From Cryptomeria japonica (lineage: Eukaryota; Streptophyta; Pinopsida; Cupressales; Cupressaceae), in contig NW_026729170.1 in NCBI RefSeq assembly GCF_030272615.1, positions 135,001-160,384 on the forward strand: a stretch of DNA of 25,384 nt, in the 5' to 3' direction. The notes under the pieces are model-generated. The model was not told the origin of the DNA, did no database searches, and saw only the letters and a program-made list of their open reading frames with translations. The position numbers and the translations under genes were made by a program. Numbering within the stretch: the first letter of the stretch is position 1; each line of letters opens with the position of its first letter. Of the stretch, positions 1-10,481 are shown one piece after another.

Positions 1-3000
1 GTCCGATACACAGATGGTTCCAAGGCGGCCGAGGAGCCTCACCGCATAGCAATCGGGGGTGCGAGGCGAGGGATGGGGCGGGAAGGCCCCAACGGCTAGA
101 CGGAAGAGGCTTCAGGGCCGCCTAGGAATGGTCCAAGCATCGGACACGCTTGGGGCGACTACCAGTGACAGCCCCCTATCCCGCGATGCGTCCGATACGA
201 AGATGGTTCCAAGGCGGCCGAGGAGCCTCACCGCATAGCAATCGGGGTGCGAGGTGGGGGATGCGGCGAGATGGCCCCAACGGCTAGACGGAAGAGGCCA
301 CAGGGCCGCGTCGGAATAGTCCAAGCATCGGACGCGCTTGGGGCGACTACCAGTGACAACCCCTTATCCCGCGATGCGTCCGATACGAAGATAGTTCCAA
401 GGCGGCCGAGGAGCCTCACCGCATAGCAATCGGGGTGCGAGGTGGGGGATGCGGCGAGATGGCCCCAACGGCTAGACGGAAGAGGCTGCAGGGCCGCCTC
501 GGAATAGTCCAAGCATCGGACGCGCTTGGGGCCACTACCAGTGACAACCCCTTATCCCGCGATGCGTCCGATACGAAGATAGTTCCAAGGCGGCCGAAGA
601 GCCTCACCGCATAGCAATCGGGGTGCGAGGTGGGGGATGCGGCGAGATGGCCCCAACGGCTAGACGGAAGAGGCCACAGGGCCGCCTCGGAATAGTCCAA
701 GCATCGGACGCGCTTGGGGCGACTACCAGTGACAACCCCTTATCCCGCGATGCGTCCGATACGAAGATAGTTCCCAGGCGGCCGAGGAGCCTCACCGCAT
801 AGCAATCGGGGTGCGAGGCGAGGGATGCGGCGAGATGGCCCCAAAGGCTAGACGGAAGAGGCTGCAGGGCTGCCTCGGAATAGTCCAAGCATCGGACGCG
901 CTTGGGGCGACTACCACTGCCAACCCCTTATCCCGCGATGCGTCCGATACACAGATAGTTCCGAGGCGGCCGAGGAGGTGGGGGATGCAGCGAGATGGCC
1001 CCAACGGCTAGACGGAAGAGGCTGCAGGGCCGCCTCGGAATAGTCCAAGCATCGGACGCGCTTGGGGCGACTACCAGTGACAACCCCTTATCCCGCGATG
1101 CGTCCGATACACAGATAGTTCCGAGGCGGCCAAGGAGCCTCACCGCATAGCAATCGTGGTGCGAGGTGGGGGATGCGGCGAGATGGCCCCAACGGCTAGA
1201 CGGAAGAGGCTGCAGGGCCGCCTCGGAATGGTCCAAGCATCGGATGCGCTTGGGGCGACTACCACTGCCAACCCCTTATCCCGCGATGCGTCCGATACAC
1301 AGATAGTTCCAAGGCGGCCGAGGAGCCTCACAGCATAGCAATCAGGGTGCGAGGCGAGGGATGCGGCGAGAAAGCCCCAACGGCTAGAGGGAAGAGGCTT
1401 CAGGTCCGCCTCGGAATGGTCCAAGCATCGGACGCGCTTGGGGCGACTACCAGTGACAACCCCTTATCCCGCGACGCGTCCGATACACAGATAGTTCCAA
1501 GGCGGCCGAGGAGCCTCACCGCATAGCAATCGGGGTGCGAGGCGAGGGATGCGGCGAGAAGGACCCAACGGCTACACGGAAGAGGCTTCGGGGCCGCCTC
1601 GGAATGGTCCAAGCATCGGACGCGCTTGGGGCGACTACCAGTGACAACCCCTTATCCCGCGACGCGTCCGATACACAGATAGTTCCAAGGCGGCCGAGGA
1701 GCCTCACCGCATAGCAATCGGGGTGCGAGGCGAGGGATGCGGCGAGAAGGACCCAATGGCTAGACGGAAGATCTTCGGGGCCGCCTCGGAATGGTCCAAG
1801 CATCGGACGCGCTTGGGGCGACTACCAGTGACAACCCCTTATCCCGCGACGCGTCCGATACACAGATAGTTCCAAGGCGGCCGAGGAGCCTCACCGCATA
1901 GCAATCGGGGTGCGAGGCGAGGGATGCGGCGAGAAGGACCCAACGGCTAGACGGAAGAGGCTTCGGGTCCGCCTCGGAATGGTCCAAGCATCGGACGCGC
2001 TTGGGGCGACTACCAGTGACAACCCCTTATCCCGCGACGCGTCCGATACACAGATAGTTCCAAGGCGGCCGAGGAGCCTCACCGCATAGCAATCGGGGTG
2101 CGAGGCGAGGGATGCGGCGAGAAGGACCCAACGGCTAGACGGAAGAGGCTTCGGGTCCGCCTCGGAATGGTCCAAGCATCGGACGCGCTTGGGGCGACTA
2201 CCAGTGACAACCCCTTATCCCGCGACGCGTCCGATACACAGATAGTTCCAAGGCGGCCGAGGAGCCTCACCGCATAGCAATCGGGGTGCGAGGCGAGGGA
2301 TGCGGCGAGAAGGACCCAACGGCTAGACGGAAGAGGCTTCGGGTCCGCCTCGGAATGGTCCAAGCATCGGACGCGCTTGGGGCGACTACCAGTGACAACC
2401 CCTTATCCCGCGACGCGTCCGATACACAGATAGTTCCGAGGCGGCCGAGGAGCCTCACCGCATAGCAATCGGGGTGCGAGGCGAAGGATGCGGCGAGAAG
2501 GACCCAACGGCTAGACGGAAGAGGCTTCGGGTCCGCCTCGGAATGGTCCAAGCATCGGACGCGCTTGGGGCGACTACCAGTGACAACCCCTTATCCCGCG
2601 ACGCGTCCGATACACAGATAGTTCCAAGGCGGCCGAGGAGCCTCACCGCATAGCAATCGGGGTGCGAGGCGAGGGATGCGGCGAGAAGGACCCAACGGCT
2701 AGACGGAAGAGGCTTCAGGGCCGCCTCGGAATGGTCCAAGCATCGAACGCGCTTGGGGCGACTACCAGTGACAACCCCTTATCCCGCGACGCGTCCGATA
2801 CACAGATAGTTCCGAGGCGGCCGAGGAGCCTCACCGCATAGCAATCGGGGTGCGAGGCGAGGGATGCGGCGAGAAGGACCCAACGGCTAGACGGAAGAGG
2901 CTTCAGGGCCGCCTCGGAATGGTCCAAGCATCGGACGCGCTTGGGGCGACTACCAGTGACAACCCCTTATCCCGCGACGCGTCCGATACACAGATAGTTC

Positions 3001-3608
3001 CGAGGCGGCCGAGGAGCCTCACCGCATAGCAATCGGGGTGCGAGGCGAGGGATGCGGCGAGAAGGACCCAACGGCTAGACGGAAGAGGCTTCAGGGCCGC
3101 CTCGGAATGGTCCAAGCATCGGACGCGCTTGGGGCGACTACCAATGACAACCCCTTATCCCGCGACGCGTCCGATACACAGATAGTTCCGAGGCGGCCGA
3201 GGAGCCTCACCGCATAGCAATCGGGGTGCGAGGCGAGGGATGCGGCGAGAAGGACCCAACGGCTAGACGGAAGAGGCTTCAGGGCCGCCTCGGAATGGTC
3301 CAAGCATCGGACGCGCTTGGGGCGACTACCAGTGACAACCCCTTATCCCGCGACGCGTCCGATACACAGATAGTTCCGAGGCGGCCGAGGAGCCTCACCG
3401 CATAGCAATCGGGGTGCGAGGCGAGGGATGCGGCGAGAAGGACCCAACGGCTAGACGGAAGAGGCTTCAGGGCCGCCTCGGAATGGTCCAAGCATCGGAC
3501 GCGCTTGGGGCGACTACCGTTGCCAACCCCTTATCCCGCGATGCGTCTGATACACAGATAGTTCCGAGGCGGCCGAGGAGCCTCACCGCATAGCAATCGG
3601 GTTGCGAG
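1..3608. repeat. 188-bp tandem repeat array (about 20 copies)
   Basis: A GC-rich, CpG-rich unit repeats head to tail. The marker GCATAGCAATC falls at 44, 233, 421, 609, 797, 1145, 1333, 1521, 1709, 1896, 2084 and then every 188 bp to 3588. One copy near 977 lacks 28 bp, so its marker is missing. Copies at about 200-1300 mostly carry GAGATGGCCCCAACGG, while copies from about 1500 on carry GAGAAGGACCCAACGG. Within the second group, a GGCTTCGGGTCC block (about 1900-2530) is followed by a GGCTTCAGGGCC block (about 2700-3490). The array runs off the left edge of the window and ends abruptly at about 3600. Because 188 is not a multiple of 3, the 70-94-residue open frames in it drift in frame and are not genes. 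Confidence 0.97.
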
Positions 3609-3963
3609 GCAGATTATTGGGAAGGGAACCCCCTGGGATGCGGCTCAAGCAGTGCCCAAAGGGACTGGAATGCGGAATCACATCGAGAGACCCAAATGCT
3701 ATACGAGGGCTCAAATCGAATTATCGATTTGGCCACGACATGGACGCATCGGAACGACTACCTTTGCCGAACCACTCGCAATTGCATCCATACCGAAACC
3801 AATAGACATTTCCGTTAGAGCCCTCGCATAGCATTCGGGAATCTCGCATGCCCCTCTAAATCGACCAATGCTGGCGCTCAATGAAAATCCGAGCGCTACC
3901 ACCGTTCGAGCGCCAGCATTGGTCGAGTTAGAGGGGCACGGGGGAGAATGCTCCAGTCAACAC

Positions 3964-3992
3964 CTCCCCTATATAAGTTATTTGTCCGATTC
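3964..3992 (+). promoter_or_regulatory. TATA module 1 (candidate spacer promoter)
   Basis: CTCCCC is followed directly by TATATAAG (3970-3977) and then TTATTTGTCCGATTCTC. This is the first of 13 copies of the same promoter-like core in the window. The promoter role is inferred from the TATA-like sequence and its reiteration; no start site can be seen. Confidence 0.45.
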
Positions 3993-4453
3993 TCGCACAA
4001 CCGTAGTCTGCCTCGTCGAATCAAACAACGGTCCCAGATTCCGACTTCCGTTCCGTAGAGACCCAAAAGCTAGATGGAGGCTCGCAAGAAAGAGAGTCGG
4101 CGCATAGCAATCGGGTTTCTCGAACGTTTAGGGACCGAGCTCACTTGCGGATAGGGCAAAATCCGCCAAGCAACCCAAAAGCTAGACGGGGGCTCGAATC
4201 GAATCGCCTAGGCGGCCACAACAACGACGTGTTGGATCGACTACCAGTGCCAAACCATTCAGCAAGACTAGTCTGTGTCGAGGCCGGATAGAGATTCTCA
4301 GAGAGCGCCCGCATAGCATTTAGGAGACCTGCCGCGTCCCTCACACTCGACAAATGGTGGTGCACGTTTATAAATCCGAGCGATCCCAACCCTTTCAAGC
4401 ACCAACATCGGTCGAGATAGAGGGGCACGGAGGGGGCTGCGTGAGACAACACA

Positions 4454-4482
4454 GTCCCCTATATAAGTTATTTGTCCGATTC
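4454..4482 (+). promoter_or_regulatory. TATA module 2 (candidate spacer promoter)
   Basis: Same CCCC-TATATAAG-TTATTTGTCCGATTCTC core as the other modules, with TATATAAG at 4460-4467, 490 bp after module 1. The function is inferred. Confidence 0.45.
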
Positions 4483-4895
4483 TCACACATCCGAAGAATG
4501 GTCATCAAATCGGACAACAGCCCAAACTTCCGACTTCCGTCCCAGAAAGCCCAAGAGCTATCTAAAACGTTCATGGCCGGAACTCGATCGCGGCTATACC
4601 AGTCCGCCAAGCAACCCAAAAGCTAGACTGGAGCTCTAGTCGAATCACCTCTGTGGCCATTGCAAGGACGTGTTGGAGCGACTACCATTGCCGAACCATT
4701 CCGCAGGTCGAGTCCATACCAAGGCCGCATAGAGATTCACGATGAGCTCCTGCATAGCAATCAGGAGACTTGCCGTGTCCATCACAATCGATAAATCCTG
4801 GTGCAAGATTTTTGCATCCGAGCGCTCCAACCAGTCGAGCACCAGCATCAATCGACATAAACGGGCACGGGGGGAGGATGCTCGAGAACACTACC

Positions 4896-4900
4896 TCCCC
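4896..4900 (+). repeat. Target site duplication, left copy (TCCCC)
   Basis: The five bases TCCCC immediately precede the 5' LTR and are repeated exactly after the 3' LTR at 11426-11430. Removing the element and one copy restores CTACCTCCCCTATATAAG, which matches the other modules. Confidence 0.95.
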
Positions 4901-5232
4901 TGTAACGGGTCTGCATTGGGCAGAATACTTGCACAGTTTTTGGATCGGGTCCAGCCTTAGTGGGGTTCCATTTTGCATCGGAACTCTTTCTTTTGCATAG
5001 CCGACATGGAGTTGGTGTTTCACACAGCCGACTTAATTCATTTCATCGGCGGGGCCGATATGTTTTATTTCCTTGGCGGGGGCCGACATGGGACTTGGCC
5101 GATGTTCTTCTTAGCGCGGACTTAACTCATATGAGTCCGGACCTATATGGGCGCTAATTTTCCATTGGCGGGATTCCTTTTGGGCCGGCCCTATCCGCCC
5201 AACGGCTCTTTTATTTGGGTCCGACCCTCCAG

Positions 5233-5240
5233 TATATAAG
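5233..5240 (+). promoter_or_regulatory. LTR Pol II TATA box
   Basis: TATATAAG lies in the 5' LTR after a pyrimidine-rich stretch (CCGACCCTCCAG). Transcription of the element would be expected to start about 25-35 bp downstream, near 5265, which would define the U3/R border. This is inferred from position; the same box is in the 3' LTR at 10814-10821. Confidence 0.7.
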
Positions 5241-5602
5241 ATGAGCGGGATGCTCATTCTTAAAAAGCAGAGGCAGATTCAGAATCAGGATCATCAGCGA
5301 TCAAGCATTCGGCAGCGAGCAGACGAGCAGACAGATGCGAGTCTTCGGCGTCGCAAGTCTGAGTGCGAGTATTGCAGCGAGGGACTTTATTGCTCAGGCG
5401 AGCATTGGGGTCTTGTGACTTGGCGATCTGGCACCTCGAGGAGCTAACTGGTTCTCCTCTCGAGCGAGCCGATCCCAGTCTGAGTCGAAGGGACTCTTTG
5501 TAACTTGTCCGAGTCAGATTGGCTGGCTGGGCAATCCATTTGGGGGCGACCGGTATTTCTCAATACCGAGTTCTATCCAGCATTGTAATCTTTGAGGATA
5601 AT

Positions 5603-5608
5603 AATAAA
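5603..5608 (+). promoter_or_regulatory. LTR polyadenylation signal AATAAA
   Basis: AATAAA sits in GATAATAATAAAGG, about 370 bp after the LTR TATA box. The functional copy for the element transcript would be its twin in the 3' LTR at 11184-11189. Confidence 0.5.
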
Positions 5609-5846
5609 GGATATGGGCACCTCGCCCCACCTTTGAATGTTGTGTTGTCTATTTTATTCCGCATTGCATCGTATCCTTTTATGCATTCTGGGAGCAAGTC
5701 GATCTGCATTTTCATTGTGCATTCCGCTTTAGCGCAATATTGGAAGGGACGAGGCGTAGGCCGAAGGTCTCTGACCTTGAACGGATCCGAGTCGGGTCGG
5801 GACTTGTCGGTGCCGCACAGGCTTAACTCCCAAAGCCCGTGACAGT

Positions 5847-5858
5847 TGGTATCAGAGC
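5847..5858 (+). other. Primer-binding site (initiator tRNA-Met)
   Basis: TGGTATCAGAGC starts two bases after the end of the 5' LTR. It is the standard plant LTR-retrotransposon PBS, complementary to the 3' end of initiator tRNA-Met, and would prime minus-strand DNA synthesis. Confidence 0.95.
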
Positions 5859-5892
5859 TTCGGATCAGATCCGGGGCTGTGCAGATCGAAAG

Positions 5893-8800
5893 ATGGCAGA
5901 TACAGATAGTCAGCATGAAGTGGAGGTCGTGCAACCTGAGAGTAAGGCTGCGAAGGTGTCTTCGAAGGGGAAAGATCCGAAGCACCGCGATTGGCTCCAA
6001 GACCATGAAAATCGACTCGAGGACTTGGAACAGTCCGACCTCGAGGAGCGCATGACGGCAGAGTGGTCGAAGCTGGCGGAACAGATAGAGTCTTTGAGGG
6101 AAGAGATCCGCTTCCTCAAAGAGGGGCAACAGATCTTCCATTCGTTGTTGCAGGGAGGAACGCATGGTTCTAAGGCAACTCGAGTTGGAACTTATGACGG
6201 TGAGCGCGATGACAAGGCACTTGATAATTTCTTCTGGGATGTTGAGGAGTACCTGTCGTGTGCACCGAAGACGTCTGATGAGGCACAGGTCAAGGATATT
6301 GCAACATACCTTACCGGCAGTGCGAAGCTGTGGTGGCGAACGCATCAGGCAGATGAACGCGCTGGGAAGACGGTGAAACCGATCAAGTCCTGGGCTGACT
6401 TGAAGGCAGCGCTTCATGATCAATTCCGACCTGGGAATTCGGATTGGATCATCCGATCCAGGTTCGATGAACTCAAGCATACTGGCACTATTCGAGAGTA
6501 TGTCAAGGCATTTCAGGTGTTGGATTTGGAATGCACCAAGTTGAGCGACTTCGAGAAGTTATTCCTCTTCACTAAGGGTCTGCAACCCTGGGCGAAGGAT
6601 GAGCTGAGGAGACAGAAAGTTCAGACTTTGGCCGAGGCGATCACAGTTGCGGATGGGCTGCTCGATTATAAGGGCGATGCAGCTAGGGGCTTTGGTGGAG
6701 CTCGAACAGACTACAAGAAGAACTTCCGCCGGAAAGAGAAGAAGGGAGGCGGACCTCCTTCTGATCCTAACGGCGAGCCCAGGAAGAAGAAACCGAAGAA
6801 GTCGAATGGAGGAGGTAACCCGAAGAAGAAAGATCACACACAGACTGAGAAGAAGAAGGATCGTGATCCAGGGTGTTTCATCTGTGGCAAAGATGATCAC
6901 TGGGCACGGAGCTGTCCAGATCGGAGTAGGATCAACGCGCTGTTGTTCGAGGAGAAGAAGTTGCCCGCAATGAGCACCTTGCAACTCCTGAATGCAGTGC
7001 AACATTCTACCGAAGTGGCCGATAAGCACGAGTTGTGTTTTGTGGAGACTTTCTTTGGCAACAAGAAGGTGCTAGCTATGGTGGATTCAGGTGCCACCCA
7101 CAACTACATCTCCGCATGCCGAGCGAAGAAGCTTGGACTCAAGATCGAGCCCACTACAAATCAGTTCAAGGCGGTGACCGCACCCGCGCAGCAGGTGAGC
7201 GGTGAGATCCATAAGGAAGTCATCCGAGTTGGGTCGTGGCAGGGTGTGCTTGATTTGATCGCCATTGGAATGAATGAGTTCGATCTCATACTCGGGCAGG
7301 AGTTCTTGAGGTCGGCATCAGCAGCTGTGGTGCCACACTTGAGCTGTTTGCTGATATTGGATCCGAGCAGACCAAGTATGGTTCCGATGATGAAGAGCGT
7401 GGAACAGGATCTCCTGTTGAATGCGCTCAGTGCTAAGCAGGTTGGCAAGGGAAGGCGGGAGGAGTTGTTTTTGGCCGCACTGATTGGAGATTGGGATGAA
7501 GGAGAGTCGTCAGGACCCTCTAACACCTCGGCGATCCAGTATGTGTTGTCCGAGTTTGCGGATGTTATGCCAGACCAGCTCCCAGCTGTGTTACCACCGA
7601 GGAGGCACGTTGATCACAGGATCGAACTGGAGTCAGGGGCAAGACCACCAGCGAAGGCTCCTTATCGACTCTCCGCACCAGAGATGGAAGAGTTGAGGAA
7701 GCAGTTGGCAGAGCTCGCTGAGGCAGGATACTTGCGTCCCTCCAGATCACCTTATGCTGCTCCAGTATTGTTCCAGCGCAAGAAGGATGGAAGCCTTCGG
7801 ATGTGTGTGGACTATCGAGCTTTGAACAAGCTCACCATCAAGAACAAGTATCCGTTACCTCTCATAGCGGATAGCTTTGATCGACTGGTCGATGCAAGAG
7901 TGTTCACCAAGTTGGACCTGAGGCAGGGTTACTATCAGATCAGGATCGCGCCAGGTGATGAGGAGAAGACCGCGATCACGACGAGGTATGGTAGCTATGA
8001 ATTCTTGGTTATGCCTTTTGGTCTCACTAACGCTCCTGCAACCTTCAGCACCTTGATGAACGATGTGTTTCGCTCATTATTGGACAAGTGCGTTGTTGTG
8101 TATCTGGATGACATTTTGGTATACAGTCGAGACATGGAGGAACACAAGCGGCACCTTCAGGAGGTGTTTGCTTTGTTGAGAGAACATCAGCTGTTCGCAA
8201 AGAAGGAAAAGTGTGCTTTTGCGCAGGAGGAAGTGCCGTTTCTGGGCCATATTCTTGGTCATGGCCAGATCCGACCAGACCCGGAGAAGCTTCAGGCAAT
8301 CCGAGACTGGGAGCCGCTTCGCAATGTGCATGAGGTGAGACAGTTCCTTGGTTTAGCTAACTACTATCGCAAGTTTGTAGCAGGCTATTCCCGGATTGCG
8401 AGCCCCTTGACGGATCTGTTGAAGAAGGACCGCGGATGGAAATGGGGCGATAAGCAGCAGACAGCATTTGAGTTGCTAAAAGACAAGTTGACTGAGGAGC
8501 CAGTCCTTGCTTTGCCGAAATATGGCCAACCTTTTGAGGTCCAAACCGATGCGTCCGACTATGCCATGGGTGGAGTTTTGATGCAGGATGGGCATCCTGT
8601 GGCATATGAATCTCGGAAGTTGAATGACAGAGAGAGGAACTACTCGGCGCATGAGAAAGAGATGACTGCGATAGTGCACTGTTTGAGAACTTGGAGGCAT
8701 TACTTGCTGGGGGTGCCGTTCATAGTGAAGACAGACAATGTCAGCTCCACTTACTTCAAGACTCAGTCTAAGCTCACCCCGAAGCAGGCGAGGTGGCAAG

Positions 8801-10401
8801 AATTCCTGGCAGAATTCGACTTTGAGCTGATATACAATCCAGGGCGACATAATGTGGTAGCCGATGCACTTAGCAGGAAGGCACAGCTTGGTGCTTTGAA
8901 GCTCCTGGGTCAGAGCCAAGTTGTGTTGAACGAAGACATGATTGAGAAAATCAAGGAGGGACTGGAGAATGACTCGCAGGCGTGGCAGATTGTATTGCAG
9001 GTGCAAGCTGGGCGAACTCGGAAGTTCACACTTCAGGATGGACTCCTGTACTTTGCCGCAAACCGAGTCTACCTTCCGAAGTGGAGAGATGTTCGCAAGG
9101 AGGTCTTGCAGGAGTGTCATGATTCCGTTTGGGCAGGGCATCCGGGACAGAAGCGAACAATGGCCTTGTTGGAAAGAGGCTTCTACTGGCCTAACATGAG
9201 GGACGATGTTGAGAGGTATGTGAGGACTTGCCTCACTTGTCAGCAAGACAAAGCTCAGATGTTGCAGCCGGCGGGCTTGTTGCGTCCTCTCCCCGTTCCT
9301 GTGCGACCTTGGGCAAGTGTGAGCATGGACTTCATCACACAGTTGCCGGAGGTAGATGGACATTCTAGCATCATGGTCGTGGTAGACAGGTTCAGTAAGT
9401 ATGCAATATTCATTGCATGTAAGACCTCGTGTCCAGCCGAGGAGGCGGCCGAGCTCTTTTTCAAGAATGTGGTCAAAAACTGGGGTATACCTTTGAGCAT
9501 TGTAAGTGATCGGGACCCTCGATTCACTTCGAGCTTCTGGCAGGAGTTGTTCAAGATTGTTGGGACCCGACTCCTGATGAGTTCGGGGTTCCATCCCCAG
9601 ACTGATGGACAGACAGAGCGGATTAATGGCATCCTCGAAGACTACCTAAGGCACTTCGTAGTCTCGGATCAGAGGAACTGGCCTAAGCTGCTGGATGTGG
9701 CCCAGTTCTCCTACAATCTGCAGAGGAGTGAGTCCTCGAAGTTCAGTCCTTTTGAGTTGGCTACGGGCCAACAACCTCTTTCACCCCACACAGTCTTGGC
9801 AGGATACCAAGGCGAGAATGTTGATGCAACAGAACGACTGAAGAGCTGGAATGAGAAGGTGGACTTGGCTCGTTACCATCTCACCCAGGCTTCAGACAGG
9901 ATGAAGAAGTTTGCTGACAGGCACAGGCGTCGATTGGAGTTTGATGTTGGCGACAAAGTTTTGGTTCGCATGGATCAGGACCGATTCAAAGTCCCAAAGG
10001 GGCTGAGTGCTTCGTTGGTCAGACGATTTGATGGACCTTTCGAAGTCATTCGGAAGATCAATCCCGTCGCCTACCAACTCAACTTACCCCTCCATCTCAA
10101 GACTCATCCTGTTTTCCACGTCTCTCAGTTGAGACCGCATCATCCAGATGACGAAGATCTGATAAGAAATATTCCGAACAGAGGCCCGGCGAATGTGTTG
10201 GACAATCCGGACCGCAGAGTCAGCCAGGTCCTTGCAATGCGAACACGAGGAGGAGGCAAGAACGGCATCCGTGAGTTCTTGGTGATGTTCGAAGGACAGG
10301 GACGCGACTCCGCTTCCTGGGAACGCAGTGAGTCGTTATGGAGAGACGAGGAGATAATCATGGAGTTCCTCTCCAGGAGGAACCCGCCCAGACAGGAGTA
10401 G
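5893..10401 (+). CDS. Gag-pol polyprotein of Ty3/gypsy chromovirus
   Basis: A single 1502-residue ORF. I chose the ATG at 5893, the first ATG after the PBS; the frame stays open upstream into the LTR, but only through a GTG. Domains in order: N-terminal coiled-coil-like charged stretch (about 33-86); retrotransposon gag domain (about 109-235); Lys-rich linker (about 278-325); CCHC zinc knuckle [14 protein letters not shown] (328-341); aspartic protease with DSGA (398-401); reverse transcriptase (about 583-800) with YLDD (737-740); RNase H (about 880-995) with D886, E923, D948 and D991 as likely active-site residues; integrase HHCC zinc finger (H1076, H1083, C1113, C1116); integrase core D1146, D1206, E1242 with the expected 35 residues between the last two; GPF motif (1381-1383); chromodomain-like tail (about 1442-1492). 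No stop or frameshift separates gag from pol, so the products must come from one polyprotein by its own protease. The gene appears fully intact. Confidence 0.96.
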   Translation: MADTDSQHEVEVVQPESKAAKVSSKGKDPKHRDWLQDHENRLEDLEQSDLEERMTAEWSKLAEQIESLREEIRFLKEGQQIFHSLLQGGTHGSKATRVGTYDGERDDKALDNFFWDVEEYLSCAPKTSDEAQVKDIATYLTGSAKLWWRTHQADERAGKTVKPIKSWADLKAALHDQFRPGNSDWIIRSRFDELKHTGTIREYVKAFQVLDLECTKLSDFEKLFLFTKGLQPWAKDELRRQKVQTLAEAITVADGLLDYKGDAARGFGGARTDYKKNFRRKEKKGGGPPSDPNGEPRKKKPKKSNGGGNPKKKDHTQTEKKKDRDPGCFICGKDDHWARSCPDRSRINALLFEEKKLPAMSTLQLLNAVQHSTEVADKHELCFVETFFGNKKVLAMVDSGATHNYISACRAKKLGLKIEPTTNQFKAVTAPAQQVSGEIHKEVIRVGSWQGVLDLIAIGMNEFDLILGQEFLRSASAAVVPHLSCLLILDPSRPSMVPMMKSVEQDLLLNALSAKQVGKGRREELFLAALIGDWDEGESSGPSNTSAIQYVLSEFADVMPDQLPAVLPPRRHVDHRIELESGARPPAKAPYRLSAPEMEELRKQLAELAEAGYLRPSRSPYAAPVLFQRKKDGSLRMCVDYRALNKLTIKNKYPLPLIADSFDRLVDARVFTKLDLRQGYYQIRIAPGDEEKTAITTRYGSYEFLVMPFGLTNAPATFSTLMNDVFRSLLDKCVVVYLDDILVYSRDMEEHKRHLQEVFALLREHQLFAKKEKCAFAQEEVPFLGHILGHGQIRPDPEKLQAIRDWEPLRNVHEVRQFLGLANYYRKFVAGYSRIASPLTDLLKKDRGWKWGDKQQTAFELLKDKLTEEPVLALPKYGQPFEVQTDASDYAMGGVLMQDGHPVAYESRKLNDRERNYSAHEKEMTAIVHCLRTWRHYLLGVPFIVKTDNVSSTYFKTQSKLTPKQARWQEFLAEFDFELIYNPGRHNVVADALSRKAQLGALKLLGQSQVVLNEDMIEKIKEGLENDSQAWQIVLQVQAGRTRKFTLQDGLLYFAANRVYLPKWRDVRKEVLQECHDSVWAGHPGQKRTMALLERGFYWPNMRDDVERYVRTCLTCQQDKAQMLQPAGLLRPLPVPVRPWASVSMDFITQLPEVDGHSSIMVVVDRFSKYAIFIACKTSCPAEEAAELFFKNVVKNWGIPLSIVSDRDPRFTSSFWQELFKIVGTRLLMSSGFHPQTDGQTERINGILEDYLRHFVVSDQRNWPKLLDVAQFSYNLQRSESSKFSPFELATGQQPLSPHTVLAGYQGENVDATERLKSWNEKVDLARYHLTQASDRMKKFADRHRRRLEFDVGDKVLVRMDQDRFKVPKGLSASLVRRFDGPFEVIRKINPVAYQLNLPLHLKTHPVFHVSQLRPHHPDDEDLIRNIPNRGPANVLDNPDRRVSQVLAMRTRGGGKNGIREFLVMFEGQGRDSASWERSESLWRDEEIIMEFLSRRNPPRQE

Positions 10402-10481
10402 ATTTCTGGGTCAATGCCTCCCAGTGCTTTGTGCAGGGGTGCTGGCGTCGAGGGCGCCGCCACTAGTTTAGTGGGGGAGGA
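10402..10481 (+). other. Element 3' untranslated segment with polypurine tract
   Basis: Eighty bases separate the TAG stop from the 3' LTR. The last eleven, GTGGGGGAGGA (10471-10481), abut the LTR and form the polypurine tract that would prime plus-strand synthesis. Confidence 0.9.

Larger units (their letters stand above)
3609..4895 (+). repeat. Diverged long spacer units carrying TATATAAG cores
   Basis: Irregular units of about 440-490 bp hold, in order, a CCCAAAAGCTAGAC-like block, a GACTACCAGTGCCAAACC-like block, a GCATAGCAATC-like block, a GAGGGGCACGGGGG stretch and a CTCCCCTATATAAGTTATTTGTCCGA-type core. Cores lie at 3970-3977 and 4460-4467. The third unit of this series is interrupted at 4896-4900 by the retrotransposon, and its core lies beyond at 11431. 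The first three blocks occur in the same order and at nearly the same spacing in the 188-bp repeat upstream. No coding potential is evident. Confidence 0.8.
4901..5844 (+). repeat. 5' LTR (944 bp)
   Basis: Starts TGTAACGGGTCTGC and ends CCCGTGACA. It is identical to 10482-11425 at a constant offset of 5581. U3 contains three GCCGAC motifs (5000, 5027, 5082) upstream of a TATA box at 5233. A short hairpin (CGGTATT/AATACCG, 5551-5568) precedes an AATAAA signal at 5603. The small open frames in the LTR occur in both copies and have no recognisable product. Confidence 0.97.

Noticed and set aside
112-3491. Overlapping minus-strand open frames of 70-94 codons with near-identical peptides
   Set aside because: They recur once per 188-bp repeat, overlap one another and change frame because 188 is not divisible by 3. 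They have no domain and no independent support.
1-3608. CRISPR-like array
   Set aside because: The whole 188-bp unit is repeated with no unique spacers, and the context is a plant nuclear genome with no cas genes.
5560-6480. 306-codon minus-strand open frame across the 5' LTR and gag
   Set aside because: It is antisense to the intact gag-pol ORF and partly within the LTR, with no known domain. It is a shadow frame.
8476-9594. 372-codon minus-strand open frame inside pol
   Set aside because: It is fully antisense to the RNase H and integrase coding region and explained as a shadow of the conserved pol sequence.
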